Positions 34,430 through 45,530 of a stretch of DNA of 60,000 bases are shown here, one piece after another. The notes beneath the pieces were generated by a model. The model was not told the DNA's origin, did not search any database, and saw only the letters and a program-made list of their open reading frames with translations. How positions within the stretch are numbered: the stretch's first letter is position 1; each line of letters starts with the position of its first letter. The translations under genes were made by a program, and so were the position numbers. The stretch comes from Tubulanus polymorphus (taxonomy: Eukaryota > Nemertea > Palaeonemertea > Tubulaniformes > Tubulanidae): positions 9,910,485-9,970,484 of the forward strand of contig NC_134027.1 in assembly GCF_964204645.1 (NCBI RefSeq), written 5' to 3'.

Positions 34430-37253
34430 GTAAGTTATAACACACGAACGGCGTATGCCAGGGCTTGGTATTAAGACCTCATCTTAACTTAGCTTCTGTG
34501 AATATATCCCCCGATCAGTCACATTTTTTCTACTCGGATGCATTTTCGAGTTTCCGTGTTCCTTTCTGGATAGATCTTGCCGTTTCCATAAAGTTTGATT
34601 CGGCAAGCCAGTGCTCGGCGTTTTATTTCCAGTTCGCATGCGTTGCCTTTTCCAACGCAATATGCTTGTCTGTAGTTGTTTACAGTGACTCTGCTCCCCG
34701 TGGCAGTCCATCAATTTACATGATGATATTTGATTGTAGTAGTATGGTGTGATGGATCCCGGCGCAATTTTATTGTCCTTCTGAGGCCCAAGACAAACAT
34801 TGTATTTCCTGAAATGTTGCTATGAAGCCCCGTGGCTAATGAATCTGATAGCGTCCATTAGTTTTCATCAGACTAATATATATCTGAGTTGAGGTTTGAT
34901 TTACAAGGTTTTTCAAACCTGAAGTACTGTAAGTCATCAACTGTTTTTGATTAAAACTTCGTGTAGTTTATGACTTAATCTTGGAGTCAGAAATGTTTGC
35001 GCATACCAGATGCAGATTGATCTCAATAGTGGCATCATCAAACATGTTTATTACGTTTCACACATCCTGTAAGTTTCTAGTTCCAAGGTGTTGATGGTTA
35101 CTTCTAATGGAGATGTACAATTTTTACAACGAAGATAATCCAGTATCGAACACCTATATTCAGTCCTGATCCAGCAGAACGAACTGAAACTAGGCATTGT
35201 TATTACTAATGAAAGTTTTTCTAAAATTAAGGAAAATGCAATTTATGGGCTTTGATTTTCTGTTGTAGGGCCACTGAACTTGGTATTTTTCACCAAAATC
35301 GACTGTATCATATCCCATTGAATATTATATAAGCATCCTTGATAACTTGGTCGCACTGTCACCAAGGGCCTCTTGCAATCTGTCACCCATGCAGCAGCAT
35401 TACAATCAAATTCTATCAGTTCTGTGAGGCATATATCCATATATACAATACACAATATGTCATTGATAGACAACTTGCATGATTGTTTCAGCTGTCTTTG
35501 AATTAGAATTACTGAATTCTAGTGTCGTTCAGTATAAATCTATGTACATTCATAATCATGATGCCGGCACCTCCAAAAGCACCTGGCTTTAGACACACTG
35601 CGATCATAATTTTGGAGATAATTTTGGCCAAGCCAAATTGGCACATACCAGGTCTGAGTCAAATTCGGCCTGTGCCTAATTAGAGAGCGCGTTCACCACT
35701 CACTCGTTGCTAAACAATGCTTAGATTAAAGCGATATTAGCCACTTCCGGTGCCAATTGCAATTCACGCACAATTATTTGACCCTTGCTAGGATAGATTG
35801 GGCCCAGGCCAATAAGTGCATTTGCAATTACTGCTATAAAACCACCAATTGAAAATCCATGCCAGCGCCCTGTTTAGCTGCGTGATAGGTAATCTGTACA
35901 CCTTTCGAGGAAGTTGTTGCTGCTGACTCGGACGAGAACCATTTCTGTATTATATGAAATGATAGGTTTTGTTTCACAGACAGATATTTCAGTAATTCCT
36001 ATTATTACCTATTTGCGAATCATAGATTTGTTCTCTTACAGTAACCTGATTCAACAATTTACTACACTTAGTCGCGTTTATGACAGAAATCCCACTTGTT
36101 TCCATGTTTTCGCAATGGTTCAATTGATCGTTAGTTAGCTACTACAGGGTTTTATACTCTAATGACACTTTCATACCCCTTGTATGGCGATCATAAGCTG
36201 GATCGTTGTACTCGTACCACGAATGTTTAAGCAGATCCAAATGGAGCGTAGATTTGCAGTTATTTTGAATAGCTAATCAAATCTGATCTCTGGTCCGGTA
36301 TCAATCACTTACGTGGAGATGAAATGTTGTTGATTGAACATGTTTTTCTAGCTAGGATTGGCAGATCTTTTTGATTAGTTTTCAATATATGTATATCACT
36401 CATGATTCAAGAAATAAATGAAAAAGCTGAAATTTTTTGCAAAGGCACCAACTGATCTAATACAGTAGATTTCTAGGATAAACCTGGTGTTTTGGTTGGC
36501 ACTCTTGTTGCTATGAAATCTATCTAATCATACCCAGGGTAAATTTTAAGACCGCTTTTAGCTGTGAAGCTTTTCGTTCGCCTCCTATGATGATGATACA
36601 ATTATGATTATGATTGTTGAGTAAATTTGTTGAAATGGTCATGTGTTATGGACGAGATTGGCTCATCTTTTTAGGAGTCATTCAAGGTGAGATTATTGCT
36701 AACGATCTTGTCAACTATTCAATAGAAAGTCTTCAAATCCGATATCTATGGAATATCATGATTTGGAGGGAGAGGTAGACACTTCCATATCGATATAGCC
36801 TTGGTGTCGTTGGTCCGTAGCACGGACTACATCTTCCCATCCAGTACAAATTTGCATGAAGCGAATGGATATAAAGTATTTTGTCGACATAGATTTGTTG
36901 TCTCATTTTGAATGAGTGGCAGCTGAATAATGTATCGGCCTCTGAATATTTAAACTTCTAACATGCTGCGATCGTTTCTCTGGAGAATCGTTTCGTGTGA
37001 ATGTAACGGAATATTTTCATGAAGAAGAGATGACACCGAACATGTTCGGATAAGGACTGACGCCGGCACTGGATGTTGCCTTTCACTCGTAATGTTATCT
37101 ACCTAACGTTGGTTTTCCCCTGGGAAATGCCGACTCATTTCCCTTTCAATGGTATCCAATACAGCCATATGTAAATTTCAAATTAACGATCGCCGAAAAG
37201 ATCGTTGACAAAATCTGATCCGTCTAACGTTTGTTTTGTTTGTTTCTTTTCAG
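34430..37253 (+). other. Cav1 intron 4
   Basis: Phase-2 GT-AG intron: donor GTAAGT, acceptor TTTCTTTTCAG ending at 37253. Holds MITE copy E. No exon or gene seen otherwise. Confidence 0.85.
35591..35815 (-). mobile_element. Palindromic MITE family, copy E (degraded)
   Basis: Starts with a worn end CACTGCGATCATAA. Continues TTTTGGCCAAGCCAAATTGG, TGAGTCAAATTCGGCCTGTG, CCTAATTAGAGAGCGCGTTC, GCCACTTCCGGTGCCAATTG and TTGGGCCCAGGCCAATAAG. The right end is lost. Same orientation as copies D and F. Confidence 0.65.
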
Positions 37254-37360
37254 CCTTATAAGTATTCTATTAACTTTATTAGACATGCAAAATTTTGATG
37301 TCAAAGCACTGAGGGCTTTCAGGGTGTTGCGGCCATTACGTTTAGTATCAGGAGTACCTA
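37254..37360 (+). CDS. CACNA1 (Cav1-type): Cav1 exon 5: segments IS3 and IS4 (voltage sensor)
   Basis: 107-nt exon, residues 235-269 with split codons at both ends. [20 protein letters not shown] and [15 protein letters not shown] give the end of S3 and S4. K251, R254, R257, R260 and R263 lie at every third position, the gating-charge pattern. Vertebrate Cav1 has the same [20 protein letters not shown]. Acceptor TTTTCAG ends at 37253; donor A|GTAAGT at 37361, phase 1. The S3-S4 loop (LLDMQN) is much shorter than in vertebrate Cav1.2. Confidence 0.98.
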
Positions 37361-37872
37361 GTAAGTATGATGAGCTGTTTGTTTCATTACCTCCGCGTCT
37401 GTTGATAGGTCGAGGCAATCCTTTCGGAAAATAAAATAATGCCGACATAAATTCAGTTTTATTTTCCTCTGAAAGATTGCATTTCGACTGCAATATTTGA
37501 CAAAAAATTGTCTACAAATCATGTCTGCTGTGCTATTTGAGTCTTGCCGCCCATCTCCCCATTCATGAAATTCTGCTAATGTCCATTTTGTGTATGAACG
37601 CAATCACCTGCTCGGCTCTGTGAGGGCTGTGAACAAAATTAACTCCCCGTGGGAGAATTCATAATGTATATATGCATCCATAAATTCGCTTTGAAATATA
37701 GCTGCAAAGCAGTGATAACAGGTTTTTTGCTGCACGTGACATTTTTTACTCATCTTTAGTGGGCATAGGTCGACTCACGACTACTTGCGCCTGACGAGAT
37801 TTGTTGCAAATGAGTGCTTAGGTCGACTCTGATACAATCATCAGCAACAGCGGAATATATTGAGTATTTTTT

Positions 37873-38105
37873 AACACACCTTAGTAACATGTAGTAATAT
37901 ATATGTCACGATTGTTGTTATAGACTTATAGTGAAAAGTGAAAAGTGTCCAGGAAAAAGAAAAATGTGCAATAATTACAATAATCAAGGAAATAACGATA
38001 GGCAAACTATTATACATTTTTCTCTTTTCTTGACACTTTCTACTATATAAGTCTATAACATCAATTGTGATATATCACTACATGTAGTAGTACTAAGGTG
38101 TGTTT
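37873..38105. mobile_element. Fold-back repeat (about 233 bp)
   Basis: Left arm AACACACCTTAGTAACATGT onward; right arm its complement, ending ACTAAGGTGTGTTT. The arms of about 95-100 bp share GTTATAGACTTATA, AAAGTGTC and GAAAAATGT blocks, with scattered mismatches and small gaps. A short unique centre lies near 37978-38010. No ORF. MITE-like; superfamily not assignable. Confidence 0.7.
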
Positions 38106-38605
38106 ACAAATATATAAATTCAGTCTTTTAATATTGCTAGAACAAGTCGTAGGACATCGTAGTTAGTCAAACATATCTAGATTCGAGATCACAAAACCGA
38201 TATCTTGATATATATATCTGCGTCTAATGCGGAAGTCCCTGCGATCAAAAAATTGGGATAATATTTTCACAGATGTGTTGCCATAATGCGATATATATGC
38301 GCATGTGTCCTGCAGGAACTGTCGCGTTATCGATGCACCTCCTCCTCCTCCTCTTCGTTCGGTTGTTTCGCCTCGGGCTTACGAAGCTTATAACATTAGC
38401 TGCGCTTAATATAAATAGCGTTTTATTAACCATCTCATCCAGCACGTTTGCCGATAACGGGGGCCTCGCCCAAAATGCATCGCCGGAGACTTGCTCTTAT
38501 TGGCGAGAAATCAATAATTATCCTAATATCGATTTTTCAATTGATATTTCGAACTTCAGATGATAGAGCGAACATATCGTACAACTGATGGATCTTAATT
38601 TTCAT

Positions 38606-38944
38606 TATAATGATGATGATAATTGACATTTATATAGCGCAGGTATCCTAACCAGAGTGAGTTCAGATGCGCTCCAGTTTTGGTATTATTACCCCCAGCC
38701 TATTATTCTATTCCATGTATCAGTCATCTCTCCCTGGGGAGAATTAACATCCGAGCAGCTGTTAGGCTCTCAGGAGTCATGATCTATCAGGCCACGACCA
38801 ATTTACTCCTGTGTGGAGAGAGGCAATGAGGATAAGTGTCTTGCCTGAGGACACTACAGTTATGTACCGGATTCGAACCCACGATCTGGCTTCCCACAGT
38901 TGAACACTTGCAACAGCTCGAACCACTCACCTACACCGCTCGCT
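38606..38944 (-). mobile_element. tRNA-derived SINE, full copy
   Basis: Read on the minus strand, it begins GAGCGAGCGGTGTAGGTGAG (A-box region, 38944 down) and continues to the pol III B box GGGTTCGAATCC (38880-38869). The body follows (GTGTCCTCAGGCAAGACACT...), ending GCGCTATATAAATGTCAATT and an ATC-rich tail (38625-38606). Boxes A and B, a unique body and a short simple tail are the SINE pattern. It sits antisense in Cav1 intron 5. A second, shortened copy is at 43037-43180. Confidence 0.85.
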
Positions 38945-39457
38945 CAAAAATGCCTCATCAATACTATGTCTATGAAAATCATTTTGAGCCCATCGTGGTC
39001 CTAGCATACTGGTGTATGGGAGTTTAAATCGAGAACTAGATGCTTCGTTACGTGATGTACGAATATTCGGATGAGATTTTGGTATCGATGGAATATCGGT
39101 GATTTGTCATCTGTGATTAATGGCGGTGTGGGACACTAGCGATATGACCTATTGGGTTGAATAACCAGTTATGGCATATGTTCCCCTGTTGTCCTTTAAT
39201 ATTTTGATGAATGGGCATTGATTAATTATATCGAATCGCATTGTCTGTTGCCGCATACATAACATGGCACGATCGTACTGGCTCACCCACAAATTGTCAA
39301 TTGGTATAGTGGTTACAGATTGCATATATTGCTGATAACTAAGAGCTGTAGATTTTGTCGACTTTGACAACATATTTTCCGTTTTGGCGCCAGATGACCA
39401 ATTACACTATTCTCTATACAGTATAACGATATGTAAACCATTTTGCTTATCCACTAT

Positions 39458-39750
39458 AGCCGCGATCACAAGGATACGATTTGGCCCGGGCCAAATTAGC
39501 ACGGATCAGTCTCGGGCCTAATTTGGCCTGTGCCTAATTAGAGAGCGTGTTCATACACAAACCATAACCATTCACTCAACCATTCACTAAACAATGCTCA
39601 AACAAAGCGAAGTGGATCATTTCCGGTGCCAGTTGCAATTCAAACACAATCATTTAGCTCGGGCCTGGTCCGGCCAAATAGGCTCGGGCCCATTTGGCAC
39701 CCATGTGAACAGTTGTTCCGGGCCAAATTTGTGCTTGTGTGATCGCAGCT
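39458..39750 (-). mobile_element. Palindromic MITE family, copy F (full length, 293 bp)
   Basis: Left end AGCCGCGATCACA; right end TGTGATCGCAGCT. Inner blocks: GGCCCGGGCCAAATTAGCAC, CGGGCCTAATTTGGCCTGTG, CCTAATTAGAGAGCGTGTTC, TCATTTCCGGTGCCAGTTGC, GCTCGGGCCCATTTGGCACC and GTGAACAGTTGTTCCGGGCC. Good preservation of both ends. Confidence 0.8.
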
Positions 39751-40098
39751 CATGTTAAAAAGAGATCGCCAGAAATGCAACGGGTTTGAGGCCCTTAAGT
39801 TGTGTCCATATGTGGTTGCAAGTTTGTATCTCAAGTGTTAGGTCCATGTACCGCAGCAAGATCCAAACAATCGCTATTAGCTATGGGAATACCAACGATA
39901 AAGAAAAAATCTATGATAACTTAACACAACATTCAGTCATTATCAATGAATAACCAATAAGACACAAAATGCAGCAGACATCTTTTACAAGACATGCCAC
40001 TTTTCATCTTCTTTTTTACTTATTCCATTAAACCGGTAAATGGTACGATTTTTGATTTTACCAATATCATTCAAAACATGAACTGTTCCTTTTTCCAG

Positions 40099-40251
40099 GT
40101 CTACAAGTAGTATTGAATTCAATCCTTCGTGCTATGGTGCCTTTGTTACACATTGCCCTGCTCGTTATCTTTGTCATGATAACATACGCAATTATAGGGC
40201 TTGAACTCTTCTCAGGGAAAATGCATAAGACTTGCTACAACAACATCACAG
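40099..40251 (+). CDS. CACNA1 (Cav1-type): Cav1 exon 6: IS4-S5 linker and segment IS5
   Basis: 153-nt exon, residues 271-320 with split codons (Ser270, Gly321). [20 protein letters not shown] is the S4-S5 linker and start of S5; [20 protein letters not shown] is S5, and [10 protein letters not shown] opens the extracellular turret, where N-N-I-T forms an N-glycosylation sequon. Nearly identical to vertebrate Cav1. Acceptor TTTTTCCAG ends at 40098; donor ACA G|GTTAGT at 40252, phase 1. Confidence 0.98.
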
Positions 40252-40503
40252 GTTAGTAGATTGGCGAAAATTATAGTTGTCATCTTGGATGTCACTTATT
40301 TTTTATCCATTTGCTCCTTAGTTCCACACCAGTGCCAATATTCACTTTCCAACTAAGTAATAGCGGTAGTCTTGAGCTTTATTAGCTCATCTACTTCACT
40401 TTCGATATTAAATATTTAAATATTTTTGTGTGAACGTATATTACCTTTCATATGATTTTAATCAGCTTTTCACCGAGACTTTTTCTCGTAACTTACATTC
40501 CAG
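40252..40503 (+). other. Cav1 intron 6 (252 bp)
   Basis: The shortest intron of the gene in this window. Phase 1, donor GTTAGT, acceptor CTTACATTCCAG ending at 40503. No features. Confidence 0.9.
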
Positions 40504-40700
40504 GGGAATTAGCTTTAGAGGATCCGCACCCTTGTGGCGAACGTGGATTTAGTTGCGAAAAGTTTGATAACAAATCTGTGTGTCGCGAGTGGTGGCCGGG
40601 ACCGAATGATGGAATAACCAACTTCGACAACTTTGGATTAGCTATGTTGACCGTGTTTCAGTGCATAACAATGGAAGGCTGGACGAATGTCCTATACAAT
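40504..40700 (+). CDS. CACNA1 (Cav1-type): Cav1 exon 7: turret and repeat I pore loop
   Basis: 197-nt exon, residues 322-386. [20 protein letters not shown] and the cysteine-rich turret lead to [20 protein letters not shown] and [11 protein letters not shown]378 in TMEGW is the repeat I member of the EEEE Ca2+ selectivity ring. The turret cysteines ([14 protein letters not shown]) match vertebrate Cav1 in spacing style but differ in sequence. Acceptor ends at 40503; donor AAT|GTAAGT at 40701, phase 0. Confidence 0.98.
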
Positions 40701-41295
40701 GTAAGTAACGGGGGATCTGAGGGGCCACAATCCCAAGTTAATTTCAGCGTAACGTTATGCGTTTCTGCATAAGACGGTCGACGTTTCACGCGCTGCGTTT
40801 CGGAATATAGCGAAATGATGCAAATACGAGTAATTTGAAAGCTATCGGCGTACACAAACAAGGCGTTTACCCGCGACGGATTAGCATCTCATTCGCGCTT
40901 CGCGTGTACGAAAACTTCTACGAACCGGTTCCGCCGATGTCTTCGTACATGTTCACGGGTGATTGATCGTTAAGCGTTCATCGATAAACGCACACACGTG
41001 CGATCTCGGCAGATCGTTATTGTCGTAGACATTCATTGTTGTCTCGCATTAGCGAGGATTCGAACTGATCACCAATAGCAACTGTTGGACTACCGTTGCC
41101 TATGACAATGATGCTATCAGAATCCGGAATTAATGATCATCGCATCGGAATTGTATTCTCGTTAATTTTCCTTAGCATTCTCACCTTACTCGATAAACTT
41201 TCAGTGCCTTGGGCAAATTGATGCAGTATGACCTATTGTGTAGGTCCTTCATTGTTTTCTTATGATGCCGTGAAAAAAGTCCCTCTCTAAAAAGT

Positions 41296-41376
41296 AATGG
41301 CCATCATTGATATGACATTATGATATGTAAATGTCAGACACATATATCATAATGTCATATTATAATGATGGGCATT
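41296..41376. repeat. Imperfect hairpin repeat (81 bp)
   Basis: AATGGCCATCATTGATATGA and onward pairs with its complement ending ATGATGGGCATT. The arms are about 35 bp and share ATGACATTATGATAT. Confidence 0.6.
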
Positions 41377-42542
41377 AATTTTCAGAGCTCTAACATTCAT
41401 GTGAGGAAAGTGGTAGTTAACCCATTGACCAATTGGTCTGCCGCGCATGCCAGATCTATTTTAGCTCATTCTGCAACTGATCTCAGTTTTAAGCTTTCGC
41501 ATCCCTAAATTAGTCCAATGACCGAGCTAGATAGACTTGCGGTAAATTTTGGTTTTTGGCAAAATTTTCATTCTTCAGACTATCACTATCAAGTACTAGT
41601 TTACTAGACGTAGCCTTGCTTGCCGCAGTAGATTTTTCTGGAATTTTTACACATTGTTGGATAAGAAATAACGCCACCGCAAAAAGGATATCTCATCATG
41701 TTGCGTCGTCGATTTGTGACTTGTTTTTAATCCATCACCGCAATCTAATCATTCACTTCATTGTGGGAACGAAAATGTATTTCTTCAGTTTGCTGCTACT
41801 GCTGCTGCTGCAAGTATAGTTGACGTCACCGTTTTTATTCCATCTCCATGGCAATAAATAAACATTGGATATAGCTCAGAATTCTGCCAACGCTAAAACA
41901 TCTTAATGCCGCATCATCTTTATCATAGCAAAAAACATCTACTTTTGACAGGAATTATAAAAAAATTGATATCTTACTGTTCGTATGTGTTTCATGTTTC
42001 ATCCATGTGATTGTAATCAATAGAGAAGAAATCACAATTAGAAGCCATTGTCACATCCTTAAGGCCTTAGGAAGAAGAAATTCGAAACAAGAAACGGATT
42101 CTGTGTTTATGCGTTTCAATTTGTAGTTCACCCATGATCCCATATACACCAAAAATACAATTAGTCATAAAATTCACATACTCCTTATGTATTTTTGCTA
42201 TCATGTGATTCAACAATATTGCTGCCATTTCATTTTGTGATACTACTTGGGGCAGTGGGACGACTAAACATCGAAACGCGTAAACACAAAATCCGTTTCT
42301 TGTTTCGGTGAGCGCCAGGTGATATCGCGTCGCTACGTCGTCGTCTCGACGTGAAAGCTTTATCCCAGATTCTTCGGCACCATTACATTTCATAAAAGTT
42401 CCGTATTATCGGGGCTCATTTTCTGAGCCATTTCACATCGTTTCACCGTAATTCGTTCATTGATAACGACAAAAGCCAACAGCAGACGCGAATAACGGCG
42501 GATAGTTGCTTACCGACGCGTGCATCGATTCAGTTATTACTT

Positions 42543-42546
<4 letters not shown>

Positions 42547-42614
<68 letters not shown>
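42547..42614. repeat. (AT)n microsatellite, about 34 units
   Basis: AT run followed by a few TTATAT units, in Cav1 intron 7. Confidence 0.96.
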
Positions 42615-42626
<12 letters not shown>

Positions 42627-42954
42627 TTTTATATGGTAATGTTTCTTGTTTATGTGAAGGTAATTCTTCCATGAGATCAAAGTGCAGACGTACCAACCGT
42701 AAATGAAATATGTAGCTGCCGTTTACGAAACGTTTATCAGCGACGCAAGAGCGGCAAATGCGTTTATATTTAACGCTTTCATTTTGGTCCGCTACCTGTG
42801 AAGAAATCGTAGACGATTTTACGATCTGTTTGCGATATTAACCTGGGTGTTTTTTTAAACAGACAGTTTGATACAGGAACTGATGTAACGAAATGTCGAT
42901 TTCACTATCACATTATTCATTAGCCCTTGGATAATGTGTTTCAGTGAAATAACT

Positions 42955-43275
42955 TCTGAGAGAACTTAAATTGAATGAAAGAGTCATTTCCAGTCCAAAA
43001 TAACATAGGCCTATATATGCATACTTGCAAGTTAGCAATAATAATAATTGACATTTGTATAGCGCAGGCAATGAGGATAAGTGTCTTGACCGCAGACACT
43101 ACGGTTAAGTACGGGGCTGAACTCACGGCCTGGCTTCCCAAAGTCGAACGCTCTTACCACTTGCCCACACCGCTCGCTCAAGTTACTCACGGATACAGTG
43201 AACTTACTTCTGAGAACTTAAATAGAATGAAAGAGTTCTCATTTCCAGTCTAAAATAACTTGCAAGTTACTCATG
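42955..43275. repeat. Direct duplication flanking a shortened SINE
   Basis: The string AGAACTTAAATTGAATGAAA and following ...TTTCCAGTCCAAAATAAC at about 42960-43007 recurs at about 43207-43260 (GAACTTAAATAGAATGAAAG...TTTCCAGTCTAAAATAAC). CTTGCAAGTTA also recurs. The SINE fragment lies between the copies. Too long for an ordinary target duplication; a local tandem duplication is likelier. Confidence 0.65.
43037..43180 (-). mobile_element. tRNA-derived SINE, internally shortened copy
   Basis: Same family as 38606-38944. It keeps the tail side (ATAATTGACATTTGTATAGC), then joins directly to GCAATGAGGATAAGTGTCTT and the tRNA-like head ending CACCGCTCGCT. The middle of about 180 bp is missing. The B box is worn. 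Confidence 0.75.
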
Positions 43276-43316
43276 GGTACAGTCGCCTTGTCAACAGTAA
43301 TTTGGTTTGTTTTCAG

Positions 43317-43420
43317 ATAAATGATGCAATGGGTAACGAATGGCCGTGGATATACTTTATAAGCCTTATTATTATCGGATCGTTTTTTGTGTTGAACCTT
43401 GTACTTGGTGTTTTGAGTGG
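43317..43420 (+). CDS. CACNA1 (Cav1-type): Cav1 exon 8: segment IS6
   Basis: 104-nt exon, residues 387-420 plus two bases of Gly421. [20 protein letters not shown] and [14 protein letters not shown] form the end of the pore loop and S6, matching vertebrate NDAVGRDWPWIYF...[12 protein letters not shown]. Acceptor TTTTCAG ends at 43316; donor GG|GTAAGT at 43421, phase 2. This corresponds to the exon that is duplicated as 8/8a in vertebrates; only one version is seen here. Confidence 0.98.
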
Positions 43421-43856
43421 GTAAGTATGATTTGATTTTAAGACGAAAAATTACTACCAGCTTAGAATGAACTCTTTGCCATTAGTCCAAAGATCGTTCG
43501 TTTGGCTATGACAAAGTGAAAACTAGTTCTGAGAAAAAGATTACTAGTTCCGAATTGGTCGATGAACAATGAGAATGAAACAATTTGTTTCCACTGGCAT
43601 GGAGAATGATGAAAAACCTGAAGTTAGATTCATAGAAGAACCGTGTTCACCTGGGCCTGGTTTCATAGAGTATCAAAGTTATCCCTAGGGGTAAATCTTC
43701 AATCTGGGCAACAACCACCATAGTAACAATGAGAAACCATGGTTATAACTGACAAATTTCAAAATATTCACAGGGACTATTTTTCTTCCACATCTATGAA
43801 ACCCAGCCCTGGTGTAGCATAAGTAAAATGAGGTGGAAATTATTAGATTATAGGTA

Positions 43857-43967
43857 GACTTGTTCATTTGAAGTACGTGAGCTTTCGCAACTTCTGTATC
43901 ATTCACCTGATGAAGCTACTATACATTTATAGTAGCAAAAGCTCTTGTACTTCAAATAAACAAGTTA
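43857..43967. repeat. Palindromic repeat with CTGATGA/GAAA-type core
   Basis: Left arm ACTTGTTCATTTGAAGTACG...GCTTTCGC; right arm its near complement GCTCTTGTACTTCAAATAAA...CAAGTT. The centre carries CTGATGA (43907-43913), then a 7-bp hairpin GCTACTA...TAGTAGC ending at 43936, then AAAA where a hammerhead would have GAAA. The opposite strand of the left arm keeps GCGAAAGC. It is a second family of the same design as 24670-24815. Confidence 0.45.
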
Positions 43968-45288
43968 ACCTATAAAGTACTATCTGTCTCGTTTTACTTA
44001 ATGTAAAATCTGTGTTCTTTGAAAATGTCAAACGGCTAATATGAGGGATCAGCTAATAATATTTCCTGGGCAAACCCATTATGAAAACATAGCCCAATTT
44101 ATATTTTTCACCATGATAGCTGCAGCCATTACACAAGGATTTCAGTATGTCGATAAGTGTTTTAGACGGTTAAATTATTCAAGGCTTATTCTTAGTTAAA
44201 GTATTCATTACAGCACTGAATACCGGGCTTATCAAGTGTAGAAAGTGATTCCCAACGGAAAACCCTGAAAACACTCAATCAGGGGATGACTAGTTTTTAT
44301 ATACGCTTGTCAATGTTTTTAATCGTTTTTAACTACTACGTTTGCAAAGGAACTTGATAGTTCAGTTGAGTGTATGCCGAATATTGGCAATTCCAACTAC
44401 CCTTCAGACGGATAGGAGATCGCGTTGATAGAAAGTTAAGGATAATAACTAATGGACTGAAACACCGTCTTGAAAAACTCCCCCATATCTGCATAATCAA
44501 AGTGGGGTTATCACGGGTGCATGCAAATGGTTGAATAGGCGCGGTATTTTGGTAAATCCGGTACCAAATGAATATGTTTCTTAAGCCAAAAGCCATCATT
44601 TTATACCATCTGAAAGATATATTAGTTGATCACGAGGTATTGCTTCCTGGTCGTTTGAAGAACAAAACTAGAAAATATAGACTATGAAATTGGCCAATTT
44701 GCTGAGTCTGGTCTGGATCTTTGTGTTCTGTCGGAAACTTTTTTGGTGACACCATTCCACAGAAACATCAGGCATGGCTGAATCTGATACGGGTCTAAAG
44801 GTTATCAAGTATAAGCCTTCGGGTTTCTTTATGATGTATCCTGTAAGGCAGCTCGTTGACAAGATTCGCTCGGTTGTCGTACGGATATCATGAGCTACCG
44901 GTTTATCATCATGTATGCACATGAATTCCTAATCGGGAATCAGTGACATTTCTTTGTCTTTGCGGAGATCTTCCCGAATTTTCTAGATAAAACGAAAGAA
45001 TTTTTCAGCTGATCAAATTGCAATTTCCATTTCATTCCGAGCAGATTTATGGAAGATATCTGGAAATTGTGAATTTAGATAGCGTTTGGAAGTATGTTTA
45101 AATCGATATAAACTTCATGCTAGATAATGAAAAAGTATACTTATGACACAACCTAGTAAAATCAATGAAGTGTTAGGGCAAGAAGGAGAAATGTCTCTGA
45201 GATGAAATACATATGAAATTAGCCTTCAGCGTTAGGAATTGACACCAGAAACCAGGGAAATGTTTTTGAGAATCGGCATGACCTATAC

Positions 45289-45530
45289 AGGGGTGGATCT
45301 AGGGTCTGATTCTCGGAGGGGTGCACCCCCGAAATAGGGCATATCATATAATGAAAAAGGCACGCCAAAAGAAAGCTCATAAAAAAATATTAGCTAATCT
45401 TTGGAAATACAGAGAACAAGCTTGATTAAACTTTAAATTCAAACTTTTTTAGGTAACAGTTTGATATTTTTCTTGATATTTTGGGGTAGGGTGTACACCC
45501 CTGCACCATCCCCCTTGATCTGACCCTGCT
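45289..45530. mobile_element. GGGGTGGATCTAGGG-type MITE
   Basis: Left end ACAGGGGTGGATCTAGGGTC followed by GGGGTGCACCCCC. Right end GGGTGTACACCCCTGCACCA followed by CCCTTGATCTGACCCTGCT. The ends are imperfect inverted repeats of each other. No ORF. Related end motifs occur at 24539, 50669 and 56872. Confidence 0.55.

Larger units (their letters stand above)
37361..40098 (+). other. Cav1 intron 5
   Basis: Phase-1 GT-AG intron: donor GTAAGT, acceptor TTTTTCCAG ending at 40098. Holds a fold-back repeat, a SINE and MITE copy F. Confidence 0.85.
40701..43316 (+). other. Cav1 intron 7
   Basis: Phase-0 GT-AG intron: donor GTAAGT, acceptor TTTGTTTTCAG ending at 43316. Contains a short hairpin (41296-41376), an (AT)n tract, and a shortened SINE between duplicated flanks. 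I looked for an alternative IS6 exon like vertebrate exons 8/8a and saw none. Confidence 0.85.
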
